This document shows, one piece after another, positions 27,488 through 38,500 of a stretch of 60,150 nucleotides of DNA. Numbering within the stretch: position 1 is the first letter of the stretch; every line of letters starts with the position of its first letter. Source of the stretch: a virus; the IMG/VR virus record IMGVR_UViG_3300046385_000041, positions 1-60,150 of that record, one strand, 5' to 3'. A model generated the notes under the pieces. It made no database searches, had not been told where the DNA came from, and saw only the letters and a program-made list of their open reading frames with translations. Both the position numbers and the translations under genes were made by a program.

Positions 27488-30400
27488 ATGATAGAAATTA
27501 AAAATAATTTTCTAGCATCTAAAATGAATAAAGACATTGACGATAGGCTATTACCAAAAAACCAATATAGGAATGCGGTAAATCTTGAAATCAATAGATC
27601 TGAAAATTCAGATGCGGGAACAGTACAAAATATATTAGGTAATGTCTTGGCGTTGAATGGTAACTTTAGAAGCATCACAAACACTAATGACTTAGACTGT
27701 ATAGGTGCTTACGCGGATCCATCGAATGATACATTGTATATATTCTTGACAAACAATGTTAATAGTAATTACAATAAGCTTGCTAAGAATTTTATATATT
27801 CTTATAATGCGCTTGCACAGCAATCTACATTATTAGTTCAAGGTGCTTTTTTAAACTTTTCAAAAAATTCACCAGTAATTGGTATCAACGTATTAGAAAA
27901 CTTTTTATTCTGGACGGATAATAGAAATCAACCCAGAAAAATAAACATTACAAAAGCTTTAGCAAATTCAGCATATTATACCATAGAGGAACAAATATCT
28001 GTAGCAAAGCCAAACCCATTGCAACCACCATTCTTATATAAAGAAAGTACAAAAACCGGTTCACCATCAGCACCTAAGTACGAAACTACAATGTACAATG
28101 TTGCTGACGCTCTATTGCCTACTGGGCAAACCAATCCATACTATGATGCAGATTATATTGGAGACGCTGCTTATCTTGAAGACAAGTTTGTTAGATTTAG
28201 TTATAGATACAAATTTGAGGACGGCGAGTATTCAATTATTGCGCCATTCACACAAATAGCATATATACCAAGACAAGATGGATACTTTATGTATACACCG
28301 CCAGCATCACCAGGTGGAGAACCTGTAAAAGATGACGAAACAGCCGCGTATAGATCTACTATTGTAAACTTTATGCAGAACAAAGTTGATCAAGTAAAAT
28401 TACAAATTGATCTACCGACACCTGCTAATCAATTGCTTTCTACGCTTAAAATAGCTGAAATAGAAATACTATATAAGGATGCAAACGAAGTAGCGGTAAG
28501 TGTTATAGATTCTATATCTACCACATCGTTCACTACTGGTACTACAGTATACGAATACGTATATGATTCCAAAAAACCATATAAGACATTACCAACAAAG
28601 GATCTAATCCGTGTTAATGATATAGTTCCAATAAAAGCATTAGGGCAAGAAATTATAAGCAATAGAGTTGTTTATAGTAATTACCAGAACAAAGCATCAT
28701 ATCCAAAGTATCTTAATTATAACGTTGGGGTTGGTAATAAAAGTTCTTTTATAAACAGAACTAGTAGAACTAGTAAAATAGAATATCCAAATCATTCCGT
28801 AAAACAGAATAGAAATTATCAAGTTGGTATTATACTTGGTGACAAGTTTGGTAGAGAGTCAGGCGTTATATTGTCTGACGCTATTACATCTATTGACGCA
28901 AGACAGTTTGGAGCATCATCTTTATATTTTGGATATAGAGATGCAACAAAAACAGCTCCTTCTAATTATCCTGGATCTGCGTTAAAAGTTCTTTTTAATA
29001 ACAAGATTGATAATGGACCAGCCGGATGGCCTGGTTTGTATAATGGTGATCCAACTAGTGATAACTATAATCCACTTGGTTGGTATTCATATAAGATTGT
29101 TGTAAAACAAACGGAACAGGATTACTACAATGTATACTTGCCCGGGTTTATGGCAGCATACCCAGACAACCAAACATTAGAGCTAGGTAAGACGTCGCAC
29201 ATAGTATTAATTAACGACAATATAAACAAAGTACCAAGAGACTTAACGGAGGTTGGACCTGCTCAATTGCAATTTAGAAGTAGTGCGGTTTTATATCCTA
29301 GAGTAAATAATAATACTGCAGCGTATAATAACCAACAGTTTTACCCAGGTAATACATATTCATTAGCTAGCACAATTGCGACTAATAATTCTTTGTTTTT
29401 TCCTAATAACGTTTTGCCTACCTCTCCAAATGCTGGATTTAATCAATTTTATCAATTAAATTCAGATCCGCTTATAGCTAGGCTAGCAACACCATCATTA
29501 CTTGGAGTAATATCTACAAGCAATGTTATAAATTTATCTGTTGCAGAAACAAAGCCGTTTGATTCTAAATTAGATATATATTGGGAGACTTCAACTTGTG
29601 GTATTATATCAGAGTTAAACACTTTAATAGACCAAGGCGTTGCGGGGGCAACAGAGATGACTAGTGAAACAGGTGTGCTATTAGAAAGTAAACCTAATAC
29701 TTCGTCTACGCAGGTTATTAACAGCATGCGTTTTTACGATGACTTAGGTAACCCTGTTTTATTAAGTGATGAAGAGGTAGAATTAACATCAGTCGTTAAT
29801 GCTGCTGGTGATAATATAACAAGCAAGTTTGCGTTACAAAACACAGCTACAGATGGTGTATTTCAAATTATAGCTAATACATCAAGTTATTTTACTTATC
29901 AATTGCCACTTACAAAAAATCAATATAAGTTCAATGTAAGGAGTAGTAGTGGTATACCTTTAGAAGTTGTGGATTACGAAGTTGATATGACACTTACAAA
30001 TGTTGTACCAACAATAACATATCCGGCTTCTGGAACAGTATTTACTTTTAATGAAGATATAGGCACACAAATAGTTACAACATTCTCCGGAGTAAACGGA
30101 TCAGCAGATACTGCTAATAACCAATTAGACTTAAGTTGGTCTTTGGTTGGCGCGGACTCAAACTTTTCAATATCTAGCGGAGGTGTATTAACTGCCAATA
30201 CAAACGGATTAGCTCCTAATGATTATAGTGTAACAGTTAGATTATCTGATGCTGGAGCATCGGTTACAAGATCAATTACAGTTAGGATAGCAGAGGTTCC
30301 GGCTTTATATATGTTGTCTGGTGGATCTAGCGGAGCTTCATTTACATATTATGATGCAACCAATACAGCACAATATGCTGAATTAGGACCTGGAGTTACA

Positions 30401-30718
30401 ATAGCTAGATGTATGTTTGGTTCATCAAAACCAGCATCTGCAACATATATAAGTCCTTGTACTACTATTCCAACGGGATGTGCGATATTCACATTAAGCG
30501 GTGGATCAAGCGGAAGATCATTTACATTTACGCCAATTGGAGAATCGGTTACAACATTAAATGTTCCAGCGAATGCATCGACAACATTAAGAATACAAAC
30601 ACCGTATAATACGATTGGAGCATTACAAAAAACAGGTACAGTACAAGGCGGAGAAACCTGCCCTACTAACGCTGACTATGCTAGATCTGATTATTCATTA
30701 TTCGATTATTTCACTTAA
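27488..30718 (+). CDS. Large tail muzzle / nozzle protein with Ig-like domain
   Basis: A 1076-residue tail protein. The start (FLASKMNKDIDDRLLPKNQYRNAVNLE) is typical of the propeller-forming nozzle or muzzle protein of crAss-like podoviruses, and long strand-rich regions follow. At about residues 830-935 an Ig/cadherin-like domain is inserted (GTVFTFNEDIGTQIV ... APNDYSVTVRLSDAGASV). The end has two related LSGGSSG(A/R)SFT repeats near 941 and 1001. The propeller seems to be completed by the 489-residue protein at 31247. It probably closes the tail and binds fibres. Confidence 0.7.
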   Translation: MIEIKNNFLASKMNKDIDDRLLPKNQYRNAVNLEINRSENSDAGTVQNILGNVLALNGNFRSITNTNDLDCIGAYADPSNDTLYIFLTNNVNSNYNKLAKNFIYSYNALAQQSTLLVQGAFLNFSKNSPVIGINVLENFLFWTDNRNQPRKINITKALANSAYYTIEEQISVAKPNPLQPPFLYKESTKTGSPSAPKYETTMYNVADALLPTGQTNPYYDADYIGDAAYLEDKFVRFSYRYKFEDGEYSIIAPFTQIAYIPRQDGYFMYTPPASPGGEPVKDDETAAYRSTIVNFMQNKVDQVKLQIDLPTPANQLLSTLKIAEIEILYKDANEVAVSVIDSISTTSFTTGTTVYEYVYDSKKPYKTLPTKDLIRVNDIVPIKALGQEIISNRVVYSNYQNKASYPKYLNYNVGVGNKSSFINRTSRTSKIEYPNHSVKQNRNYQVGIILGDKFGRESGVILSDAITSIDARQFGASSLYFGYRDATKTAPSNYPGSALKVLFNNKIDNGPAGWPGLYNGDPTSDNYNPLGWYSYKIVVKQTEQDYYNVYLPGFMAAYPDNQTLELGKTSHIVLINDNINKVPRDLTEVGPAQLQFRSSAVLYPRVNNNTAAYNNQQFYPGNTYSLASTIATNNSLFFPNNVLPTSPNAGFNQFYQLNSDPLIARLATPSLLGVISTSNVINLSVAETKPFDSKLDIYWETSTCGIISELNTLIDQGVAGATEMTSETGVLLESKPNTSSTQVINSMRFYDDLGNPVLLSDEEVELTSVVNAAGDNITSKFALQNTATDGVFQIIANTSSYFTYQLPLTKNQYKFNVRSSSGIPLEVVDYEVDMTLTNVVPTITYPASGTVFTFNEDIGTQIVTTFSGVNGSADTANNQLDLSWSLVGADSNFSISSGGVLTANTNGLAPNDYSVTVRLSDAGASVTRSITVRIAEVPALYMLSGGSSGASFTYYDATNTAQYAELGPGVTIARCMFGSSKPASATYISPCTTIPTGCAIFTLSGGSSGRSFTFTPIGESVTTLNVPANASTTLRIQTPYNTIGALQKTGTVQGGETCPTNADYARSDYSLFDYFT

Positions 30719-30730
30719 AAATATAAAAAA

Positions 30731-31168
30731 ATGACAAGAGCACAAGTAGAAAATTCAATAAACATTAACTTAGCTAGCGGGAGTAACATCCTAGCTAGCG
30801 AGCATAGACAAGTTGAAAACGATATATTAGACTATATAGACACGCAAATTTTAGATGTTAGAAGTCAAAATAAATTAAAATTTATACATTCAGTTCCGGT
30901 TCAAATACCAGGACAGCCAACCGGGGATGTTCCGGCTTCCGGTGGATCACAGGTTATTACATTCCCAGGCAGTATTGTATTACCAAATGTTGATTATATT
31001 GTTGTTGGAACATTAGGGGTTTCGTCTGGAAGTACTAATCTTGATCAAGACACTACTGTATTGTTTACAATATCAGCTAAAGGATTGGATCAAATTAGTG
31101 TTACGTATCACGAAACAGATTCTTATGCTCAGCATTTGTACTTCCAATTTGCCGTATTCCAAAACTAG
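30731..31168 (+). CDS. Small tail/fibre-associated beta protein
   Basis: A 145-residue protein lying between the two muzzle-type genes. A helical start (VENSININLASGSNILASEHRQVENDILDYI) is followed by a beta domain with Ser/Gly/Thr-rich strands. The NILASEHRQVEN segment looks like a trimerising anchor that recurs in Bacteroidota phage appendage proteins. It may be a short appendage on the muzzle. Function inferred from context. Confidence 0.6.
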   Translation: MTRAQVENSININLASGSNILASEHRQVENDILDYIDTQILDVRSQNKLKFIHSVPVQIPGQPTGDVPASGGSQVITFPGSIVLPNVDYIVVGTLGVSSGSTNLDQDTTVLFTISAKGLDQISVTYHETDSYAQHLYFQFAVFQN

Positions 31169-31179
31169 ATTATTTTATT

Positions 31180-31211
31180 GCACGGGTGTCTATTAGATTA
31201 GGCATCCGTGT
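31180..31211 (+). other. Intergenic hairpin
   Basis: CACGGGTG at 31181-31188 pairs with CATCCGTG at 31203-31210, with weaker pairs extending on both sides. No T-tract follows. It sits just after the 145-residue protein gene and may mark RNA processing or a weak terminator. Confidence 0.5.
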
Positions 31212-31246
31212 TGTAAACCAAGTTATAAATAAGTAATAATAAAAGT

Positions 31247-32716
31247 ATGGCAGCAGTAGTAGAAGTTAAATATTTTAATACCTTTTTGTTAAAAAAAGTA
31301 TTTGCAAATGGAGATACACCAGTTTTTGGTGGTTCGTTTGGCGTACCTGCTCCATTGAATGGTAGTTGGCCAGCTCCTGGAATGACTTTAAGCGTAGCAA
31401 AGGAATGGCTTATAGAAGAATCTAGAATACAAGGAGGATATAATAATTCATCAGTAGATTTTGGAGCAAAAGCATATATTGTTGAAGATGATAATGTATC
31501 GTCAATAAGGGATAGCTCGTTAATATATTCTGGAATATTTAATTCTAGAACAGGCATTAATAATACCAATGTATTCTCAGCGGGCGAGGAAATAACAAAA
31601 AGCGTTGATCCAGCTAATGGATCTATACAAAGACTTTACGCAGAAGACACTAACTTAATAATACTACAAGAAAATAAAGTTAGTAGAGCATTGATAGACA
31701 AAGATGCAATATACTCAGCAGAAGGAGAAGGAACAGTTACATCATCAACCGCTGTAATTGGGCAGGTTCAAGCTTATGCCGGTAACTATGGCATTAGTAA
31801 GGACCCTGAGAGTTTTGCTGTTTATGGCTATCGAAAATACTTTACAGACAGATATAGAAATGCGGTTATAAGATTATCTCAAGATGGTATAACTGAAATA
31901 TCACAGTATGGTATGACTGACTGGTTTAGAGATGAGTTTGCTAGTATAGATGCTCCTGGATTACCAGGAAAAGTTATTGGTGGTTGGGATGTTTATAATA
32001 AAGAATATGTATTATCTTTACAACCAAATATAAATAACACAGAAGACGCAGCATATCACACATTGTCGTTTAGTGAAGATGCACAGGGGTTCCCTGCGTT
32101 TTTTACGTATAAACCTTCGCAAATAATAAGCTTAAAAAATAAGTTTTATACTTTACATAACGGAGCACTTTGGAGACATTATAATGAAGCTCCTAATACA
32201 AGATGTAATTTTTACGGCGTGCAATATGATTGCAGCGTTCAATTTATATTCAACGATAATCCAAGCAATGTTAAAATATTTAAAACCGCAAATTACGAAG
32301 GTAGTAATGGATGGCAAATAGATACATTTGTTTCTGATCTTACAGGTAAAGATTACTTAGCTAGCACTAATAGTTATGTTAATTCATACGACGCAGTTGG
32401 TATAAAGAATAATAACACTAGTCCTGCTGTATTTAGTTATACTGCTGGGGCTTATGATGATTATGGTAATTCATATCCATCAACGTTATATCCTCCGATA
32501 AACAGAGCTGGGTTTGACAGAAAAGAAAATAAATATATGGCTGTTCTAATAAATAAAAGTGAGCCAAACCAAGAAGAGATTTCGTGGGGTGAAGATATAT
32601 CCGGAATTAAAGGATACTTTGCTACTGTTACAATGTCTCTTGATGGGGTTACAGATGTTGGAGGAGCAAAAGAATTGTTTTCTGTTTCAACAGGATGTGA
32701 TTACTCAACATATTAA
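31247..32716 (+). CDS. Tail tube / propeller protein (second muzzle component)
   Basis: A 489-residue strand-rich protein. Motifs such as LYAEDTNLIILQENKVSRALIDK, FAVYGYRKYFTDRYRNAVIRLSQ and GGWDVYNKEYVLSLQPN have the repeating blade-like look of beta-propeller nozzle proteins (T7 gp12 / crAss muzzle type). It appears to be the C-terminal part of what other phages encode as one protein, here separate from the 1076-residue gene. An A/T leader precedes the start. Confidence 0.65.
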   Translation: MAAVVEVKYFNTFLLKKVFANGDTPVFGGSFGVPAPLNGSWPAPGMTLSVAKEWLIEESRIQGGYNNSSVDFGAKAYIVEDDNVSSIRDSSLIYSGIFNSRTGINNTNVFSAGEEITKSVDPANGSIQRLYAEDTNLIILQENKVSRALIDKDAIYSAEGEGTVTSSTAVIGQVQAYAGNYGISKDPESFAVYGYRKYFTDRYRNAVIRLSQDGITEISQYGMTDWFRDEFASIDAPGLPGKVIGGWDVYNKEYVLSLQPNINNTEDAAYHTLSFSEDAQGFPAFFTYKPSQIISLKNKFYTLHNGALWRHYNEAPNTRCNFYGVQYDCSVQFIFNDNPSNVKIFKTANYEGSNGWQIDTFVSDLTGKDYLASTNSYVNSYDAVGIKNNNTSPAVFSYTAGAYDDYGNSYPSTLYPPINRAGFDRKENKYMAVLINKSEPNQEEISWGEDISGIKGYFATVTMSLDGVTDVGGAKELFSVSTGCDYSTY

Positions 32717-32731
32717 ATTAAATTAAATTAA
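32714..32731 (+). promoter_or_regulatory. A/T translation leader with TAAAT repeats
   Basis: TAAATTAAATTAAATTAA abuts the start codon at 32732. This is the longest example of the window's A/T leader and contains no Shine-Dalgarno sequence. Confidence 0.55.
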
Positions 32732-33139
32732 ATGGAATTACAAGCAAGAACACTTAAAGAATCAGATTGGGAAACAATGCAGTCATGGTGGAAAGCCTGG
32801 GGCTGGCCTGAGATGAGTAAAGATTTGATGCCACTAAATGGGTTAGGCGGATTAATGATTGAGAAGGAAGGTAAAGCAATAGCCTCTGGCTTTTTGTATT
32901 TAACAAATTCAAAGGTTGCATGGACAGAATGGATTGTATCCGATCCTGAATATAGACAAGAAGATAGAGTTGATGCTTTGACTATGCTTGTTAGTGGATT
33001 GGAAGAAATCGCCGTTGCTGCTGGTTATCAAATAATATTAAGTGTTGGTAGAAATAAAGGTTTATTGAATATACATAAAGAATTAGGATACACGGTTGAT
33101 GATTCTCCGTCGTATGAAATATCGAAAAAAATAGCATAA
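32732..33139 (+). CDS. GNAT-like acetyltransferase fold protein of the ejection cassette
   Basis: A 135-residue protein. The order of elements (LQARTLKESDWETMQSWW, then GGLMIEKEGKAIASGFLYL, VAWTEWIVSDPEYR, ALTMLVSGLEEIAVAAG, IHKELGYTV) matches the GNAT fold. The acetyl-CoA-binding Q/RxxGxG/A loop is weak here, so activity is uncertain. In T7-like phages a GNAT-like gp13 precedes the internal core genes, and this gene has exactly that position. It may be an assembly factor for the ejection proteins. Confidence 0.6.
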   Translation: MELQARTLKESDWETMQSWWKAWGWPEMSKDLMPLNGLGGLMIEKEGKAIASGFLYLTNSKVAWTEWIVSDPEYRQEDRVDALTMLVSGLEEIAVAAGYQIILSVGRNKGLLNIHKELGYTVDDSPSYEISKKIA

Positions 33140-33140
33140 T

Positions 33141-34088
33141 ATGGCAGTAGTAGCAGCAATAGGAGCAGGCGTGGCGGTTGCAGGCGGACTAATATCCGCT
33201 AATCAATCTAAACAAGCCGCAAAAGGTTTTGCAAATGATGCAAAGCGTAAAGAATGGGAACTTCAGGAATTAAAGAATAAGAGACAGGCTATCCCTAATC
33301 CTTACGAAAATGTAAAGGATCTTAGCTCTATTGCTACAGATACAAGTTTACTAGCCAAAGACCTAAGCGGAATGGTAACTGACCTAAGCGGCATTAATAA
33401 AGATGTTAGCGGTATGGCTACTAATCTTAGCGGTATGATTACTAATCCATACGAAAGTATTGGTGTTGCTACTCAAGCAGCTGAGATGCAAATTGAAGAA
33501 GCTGATATATCATTAGCTAATACATTAGATACTTTAAGAGCGACTGGTTCAGGCGCAGGAGGAGCTACTGCATTAGCACAGGCTGCATTACAGAGCAAAA
33601 AAGGTGTTGCTGCTAGTATAGAGTCACAAGAAGCAGCTAATGAGAAACTAAAAGCTCAAGGGCGTGCTGAAATGCAACAAGCAAAAATGGCTGAAGCTCA
33701 GAGAGTGCAAAACTTACAAATGAGCGAAGCGCAAAGATTGCAGAGCGGTCAGTTTAGCGAAGCTCAAAGAGTTCAGATGGCTGGAGTTAGCGAGGCTGGC
33801 AGATTACAAAATTTACAGATGTCAGAAGCAGAAAGGCTGCAGGGTATTAAGCTGAATGAAGCAGCTAGATTGCAACAAGCGGAAATCGAAGGAACTAAAT
33901 TCCAATATGGCGAACAAGAATCTAGGGATATAGCAGAATTAAATAGAATATCAGGACAACAAGCTCAAGCGCAAGCTAATCAGGCAGCGGCAAAACAATC
34001 TCAAAATTCAGCATATGGATCTATAGCAAGTGGGCTAGGAAGTATTGCTGGAGGCGTTTTAGCCGGAGGTTATGCAGGTAAAAAATAA
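33141..34088 (+). CDS. gp14-like internal virion protein
   Basis: A 315-residue protein with a hydrophobic, Gly/Ala-rich start (VAAIGAGVAVAGGLISANQ) able to insert in a membrane and a second such stretch at the C-terminus (GSIASGLGSIAGGVLAGGY). Between them lie repeats: LSG-type units near residues 75-100 and about seven (S/N)EA.R(L/V)Q units at ~185-255, which form an amphipathic helix. By position it is the counterpart of T7 gp14, the outer-membrane pore of the ejectosome. The repeats and membrane segments are seen; the function is inferred. Confidence 0.65.
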   Translation: MAVVAAIGAGVAVAGGLISANQSKQAAKGFANDAKRKEWELQELKNKRQAIPNPYENVKDLSSIATDTSLLAKDLSGMVTDLSGINKDVSGMATNLSGMITNPYESIGVATQAAEMQIEEADISLANTLDTLRATGSGAGGATALAQAALQSKKGVAASIESQEAANEKLKAQGRAEMQQAKMAEAQRVQNLQMSEAQRLQSGQFSEAQRVQMAGVSEAGRLQNLQMSEAERLQGIKLNEAARLQQAEIEGTKFQYGEQESRDIAELNRISGQQAQAQANQAAAKQSQNSAYGSIASGLGSIAGGVLAGGYAGKK

Positions 34089-34114
34089 GCCAAGTAAATT
34101 AAAAAATATAGATA

Positions 34115-35548
34115 ATGGGGTATTACGAAAATCCACCGATAATTAATATGAATCCAGGAGCAGATAAAATTGCCTCTGGATTTGCAAGCGCTGCTAATTC
34201 TATAGCTGAAGCCTTAATAAAAAGAGGCGATAGACTAAGAGAAGAGGAAAAAGAGGAGAAACTAACAATAAAAAAACTACAGGAGGAAAAAAATAAAGTA
34301 GACCTTTACTATAATGACCATATGTCAAACTTTAGTAAAGATCAACCTCAAGGTAATCCTATATCTGAGCAATCAAAAGCTTTGTTGCAACAGAAAATTC
34401 AAATGGCGGCAGATGCTAGAATTGCATTGACAATGGAAACCAACGCTACAAAACGTCAGGAATATTTAAAAACCATAAGAAATGCTGAAAGTTTTATGGA
34501 TGTAGCGGGTAAGTTTGGTAAAACTGCTGCCGGTGAAATTTTAACATATAAGCAAACGCCTGGAATCGCAATGAATACTCCTGGCGGTTGGGCTATAAAT
34601 TCAGATGATACTAATCTTGGCAAAACAACTAATACTTTAAATGTTTTAGCTGGTTTAACGCAGGATTATGAAAGCCACAATATAGAATTAATTGACAAAG
34701 GCGACACTTTTGCTGTTAAGGTAACTGGTAAGAAAAAGAGCGGGGAGACTTTTGAAAACATTATTAATGCTAGCGACTATCTAAATTCTGACGGTAGTGG
34801 TACAGGTGGGTTTTTACAAAAAGTTGAAAATGTAGATGAGTTTAGAGATTTAGCCAAAAAAAATATAGTAAACGAAAAAGGAATTATTCTAGAAAACTTT
34901 CTTGGTTCCGCGACAGAAACCGTTAGACTTGAAAGTAAAGGTGATGCTTATCAGATAAATGGAGCTAGACGATTAAACGAAGAAAAAATTAGAAAAGAAA
35001 TTAGATCGCAAGCAGATGTAAAAGCGGCTGGATATATAAGAGCCAATGATCAAGCCAGCCTTAGAGCATTAATTAATTCTACTTTAGGTAAAGGCCCTTC
35101 ATATTATGACAAGTATTTTAAAGGTATAATTGACCCTGAAAGACAAACGCAAGAATTAGCTGCTTTATTAGAAGAAAATGCGTTCCAATCTTTTGTTGGC
35201 GGCTATGAAACTACAAAAGAAGGTGATAAAACGATTTACTGGGGTGGCAATGGAAAACCTGTAATGGTACCAAAAGAAAAGAAAACTTTAGGCGGATCTT
35301 CAAGTAAAACTACCGGAGCAGGTAAAACTACTGGTACAATTAAAAATCAACAAGCTTTTAATAAAAGAGTAGAAAACTTGATTAAAACTAAAAAAGGCGG
35401 TATTTCTAAAGGAGGATTTACATTAGGCTTATTGGATGGAAAATGGGCTTTATATGATAAAGATGGCGCGCCAAAAGTTGGAACAGAAAATATCACTAGC
35501 CCTAGCGCATTGGCAACATACATTGGATATGCGCCTGAATTACCTTAA
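34115..35548 (+). CDS. gp15-like internal virion protein
   Basis: A 477-residue, mostly helical protein with a charged coiled-coil start (residues ~35-60, very Glu/Lys-rich) and a basic, Gly/Ser/Thr-rich C-terminal segment. It lies between the gp14-like and giant gp16-like genes, the place of T7 gp15, which forms the periplasmic tunnel of the ejectosome. I see no enzymatic motif. The call rests mainly on gene order. Confidence 0.55.
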   Translation: MGYYENPPIINMNPGADKIASGFASAANSIAEALIKRGDRLREEEKEEKLTIKKLQEEKNKVDLYYNDHMSNFSKDQPQGNPISEQSKALLQQKIQMAADARIALTMETNATKRQEYLKTIRNAESFMDVAGKFGKTAAGEILTYKQTPGIAMNTPGGWAINSDDTNLGKTTNTLNVLAGLTQDYESHNIELIDKGDTFAVKVTGKKKSGETFENIINASDYLNSDGSGTGGFLQKVENVDEFRDLAKKNIVNEKGIILENFLGSATETVRLESKGDAYQINGARRLNEEKIRKEIRSQADVKAAGYIRANDQASLRALINSTLGKGPSYYDKYFKGIIDPERQTQELAALLEENAFQSFVGGYETTKEGDKTIYWGGNGKPVMVPKEKKTLGGSSSKTTGAGKTTGTIKNQQAFNKRVENLIKTKKGGISKGGFTLGLLDGKWALYDKDGAPKVGTENITSPSALATYIGYAPELP

Positions 35549-35565
35549 TACTAAATATAATAAAC

Positions 35566-38500
35566 ATGTCTATATACACTTATAACGGAGCAGAATTTTC
35601 AGAAGAAGATGTAATTGCTAAAGCAAAAGAAAAAGGTATGGATTTAGATTCATATATTAATAAATTTGGCATTGAGAAAACTGATGCGGAAGGTCCGGGA
35701 AAGAAGAAACCCGTTGTAGCAAAGGGTGCAACTGTAGCGGGAACAAAAAATACGGCATCCAAATCGGCAAAACCTTCGTCGGTATCACAAGATAATCCTT
35801 TTGGCAAAGTAAAAATATTTGATCCGTTAAATATTACTAAAAATGCTTTAGACAATGCGCAAATTGCAAAAAACCCATCAAAACCAGTTAGCGTAAAAAA
35901 ACCATCATCTACTATTAAACCATATTCAGAATACAAAAATGAATATGAAGAAAATAAGCAAAAAGAAGAGGAGGGTACATTTTCAAATTATTTAAAAGAA
36001 TCTTTTGATTCCGCAGTGTCTACAGCTGTAAAATCAATATATAAGACACCTGAATATGTTTATAATGCCGCAGCTTCCATAACAAATCCAATAGTTGAAG
36101 CAATAGGCGATATTGTTGGCGAAGATGTTGTCCCTACATCCGCTGATAAAATAATGAAAGAATATGGTATTCGTAATATACCGGCGGATATTTTAGCAAA
36201 AAGAATAAAGCAATCTGATAAAATTATACAAGAATATAGCGCAAAAAACGGTGGTGATCCTTTAACCGCTATAGAAAACGGAAATTATTTAGGAGCTGCA
36301 AAACTTATAGCTGGAGGAACTGTTCAATCTTTTCCTATGATGGCTGCTGCTATGTTAAGCGGTGGGAGTACTACTGCTTTAGCGGGTATAGCTGCATCAA
36401 CTGCCGTATCTAAAGCTGATCAATTAGAACAAGAAAATCCAGAAATGGGGTTAGGAGAGAGAACTATAAATTCTGCTACGTCTGGTTTATTAGAAAGTTA
36501 CTTGGGTCATTTATTTACCGGAGCATCTGGCGCTGCAGTTAGTAAAATTTTGGAAAAGCAAGGAACCGAAATTGGGTCTAAATTAATCTCAAACGGATTA
36601 GTTAATACTTTAGCTAATGCGATAGAAAAAAATCCATTAATAGGCGTTTTAGGGGAAGTTGTAGAAGAAGGGGCTGTTGAATTAGGTAATCAATTAAACG
36701 ATATAAAATCCGGCATTAGAAAAGAGTTAGATTACAGAGCTATAGCAAATAATGGCATTATTGCAACCGGTATGGCTGGTACAAATACGGTGCCTATTTA
36801 TGCGGCTAAAGGTTATATGAAATCAAAAGAATATAATCAGCTTAAGAATGTAAATAAGGAAATACATAGTTTAAGCAGTCAATTATCCAACCCTTATGTA
36901 AATAAAGATGATAAAAAAATAATATCTTCTAGAATAGCAAGATTAGCGGATGAAAATAAAGCTATAGCAGGAAAATCTCTTGAGAAAATTAAAGCTTTAC
37001 CTATTAGTGTAAAAACAGAAATTAACACTATAAACTCTGATTTAGATAATATAAAAAATAAATATTTAAATATAATTGATAATTCAGAAATACCTGCTGA
37101 AGCACAAAAGGGTATGATTGACGAGTTATCTTTACAAGCTAAAGAATTACATAATAGAAAGGCTAGCATAATAGAAGGCAATTATATATATGATGATTTT
37201 AGAAAATTGCCTATAGCGGAGCAAGATAAATTCAAAGAGACGGCAAATAACATACTTGCTAAAGAGTCAGGCCAAGAAGAAGGTATGTTTAAACCTTCTA
37301 AAGACGAAATAGATCGCAAAGCCGTTGAAATTTACAATGAGGATCTACGCGTTAAAGGCCTTGCAAAAGAAGTTGAATTAGTACAAAAGTTAATAGAGCC
37401 TGGTAATATCGGTGAGATTGTTAATGGCATTGGTAAAAATAAACCTGTTGAGATATTTGAAACTCCAGAGGATTTACAAAAAGCATACGCTGACTATATG
37501 CTGGCTAGCGGTGATACTGAAGAAGTTAGAGATGTAACCAACGAAATTGGTTTTATGCTTGGCAATCAAGTTGTAATTAACAAAAAAATAGCAGAGACAT
37601 TTCAAGAAGGTAGTACCGTTGGCAGGCACGAATTATTACATAAAATATTAAAATCATCTTTTAGTGACGCAGTTGAAGGCCAAAAATTAAAAGATAAATT
37701 TTTATCGGTATTAAGTAAAAAAGAAAGGGATGTTATTGACAAAAGACTTGAAGATAGAGAATACACAAAAAAATATTTAGATAGTTCTCCTGATGAATAT
37801 TTAACACAGTTTTTCGAAGCTTTGGAAGCAAAGGAAATTGAATATGGTGATAGATCATTTTTGAACATGTGGAAATCATTTATGCAGCCTATATATCAAA
37901 AACTAGGTTTTAGAAAATTAGATTTTAAAAGCGGTTCAGATGTATATAATTTTGTAAAGGATTATCACAAAAGCGTTGCTAAAAGTGGATTATCAGAAAG
38001 AGCAAAGTCATTACTTGAAAAAGGTAAAACTATTGAATCAGATGTTAAATCTTCTAGAGCACAATCTGAAATATTAAAACAGGAATTAATAAAATTAAAT
38101 GAAAATGAATTTGAATATGATCCTGATGATTTTGAAAAGCAAGTAGAAAATCTTGAGTTTAAAATTAAAAGGGAAATTGAAAAAGAAAAGTCTAACCCTA
38201 AAGTGGAAACCGTTAAAAAAGAAGTTTTAACAGAAGAAGACGAAGTAAAAGAAATAATAAAAGAAAATAGAGCTTCTGTAGCTTCTGATAAAGTTCAAAA
38301 AATTTACGAATTAAAAGGGAAAGAAGGCGCTCAAGATATTATAAATTTGTTTAAACCTATTACTAAAAAAATAGTTGATAAACGAAGAGATGCCCCCGAT
38401 TTTGATCGTGAATTATTAACAGATGAAATTGAAACTGGGGTAGGTGGAATTTTAGATTTAATTACAAAATATAATCCTGAATCCGGAATTCCATTAGCGG

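Noticed and set aside
27488-32716. Frameshifted single muzzle gene
   Set aside because: A complete separate gene with its own start lies between the two parts, and neither part shows a broken frame.
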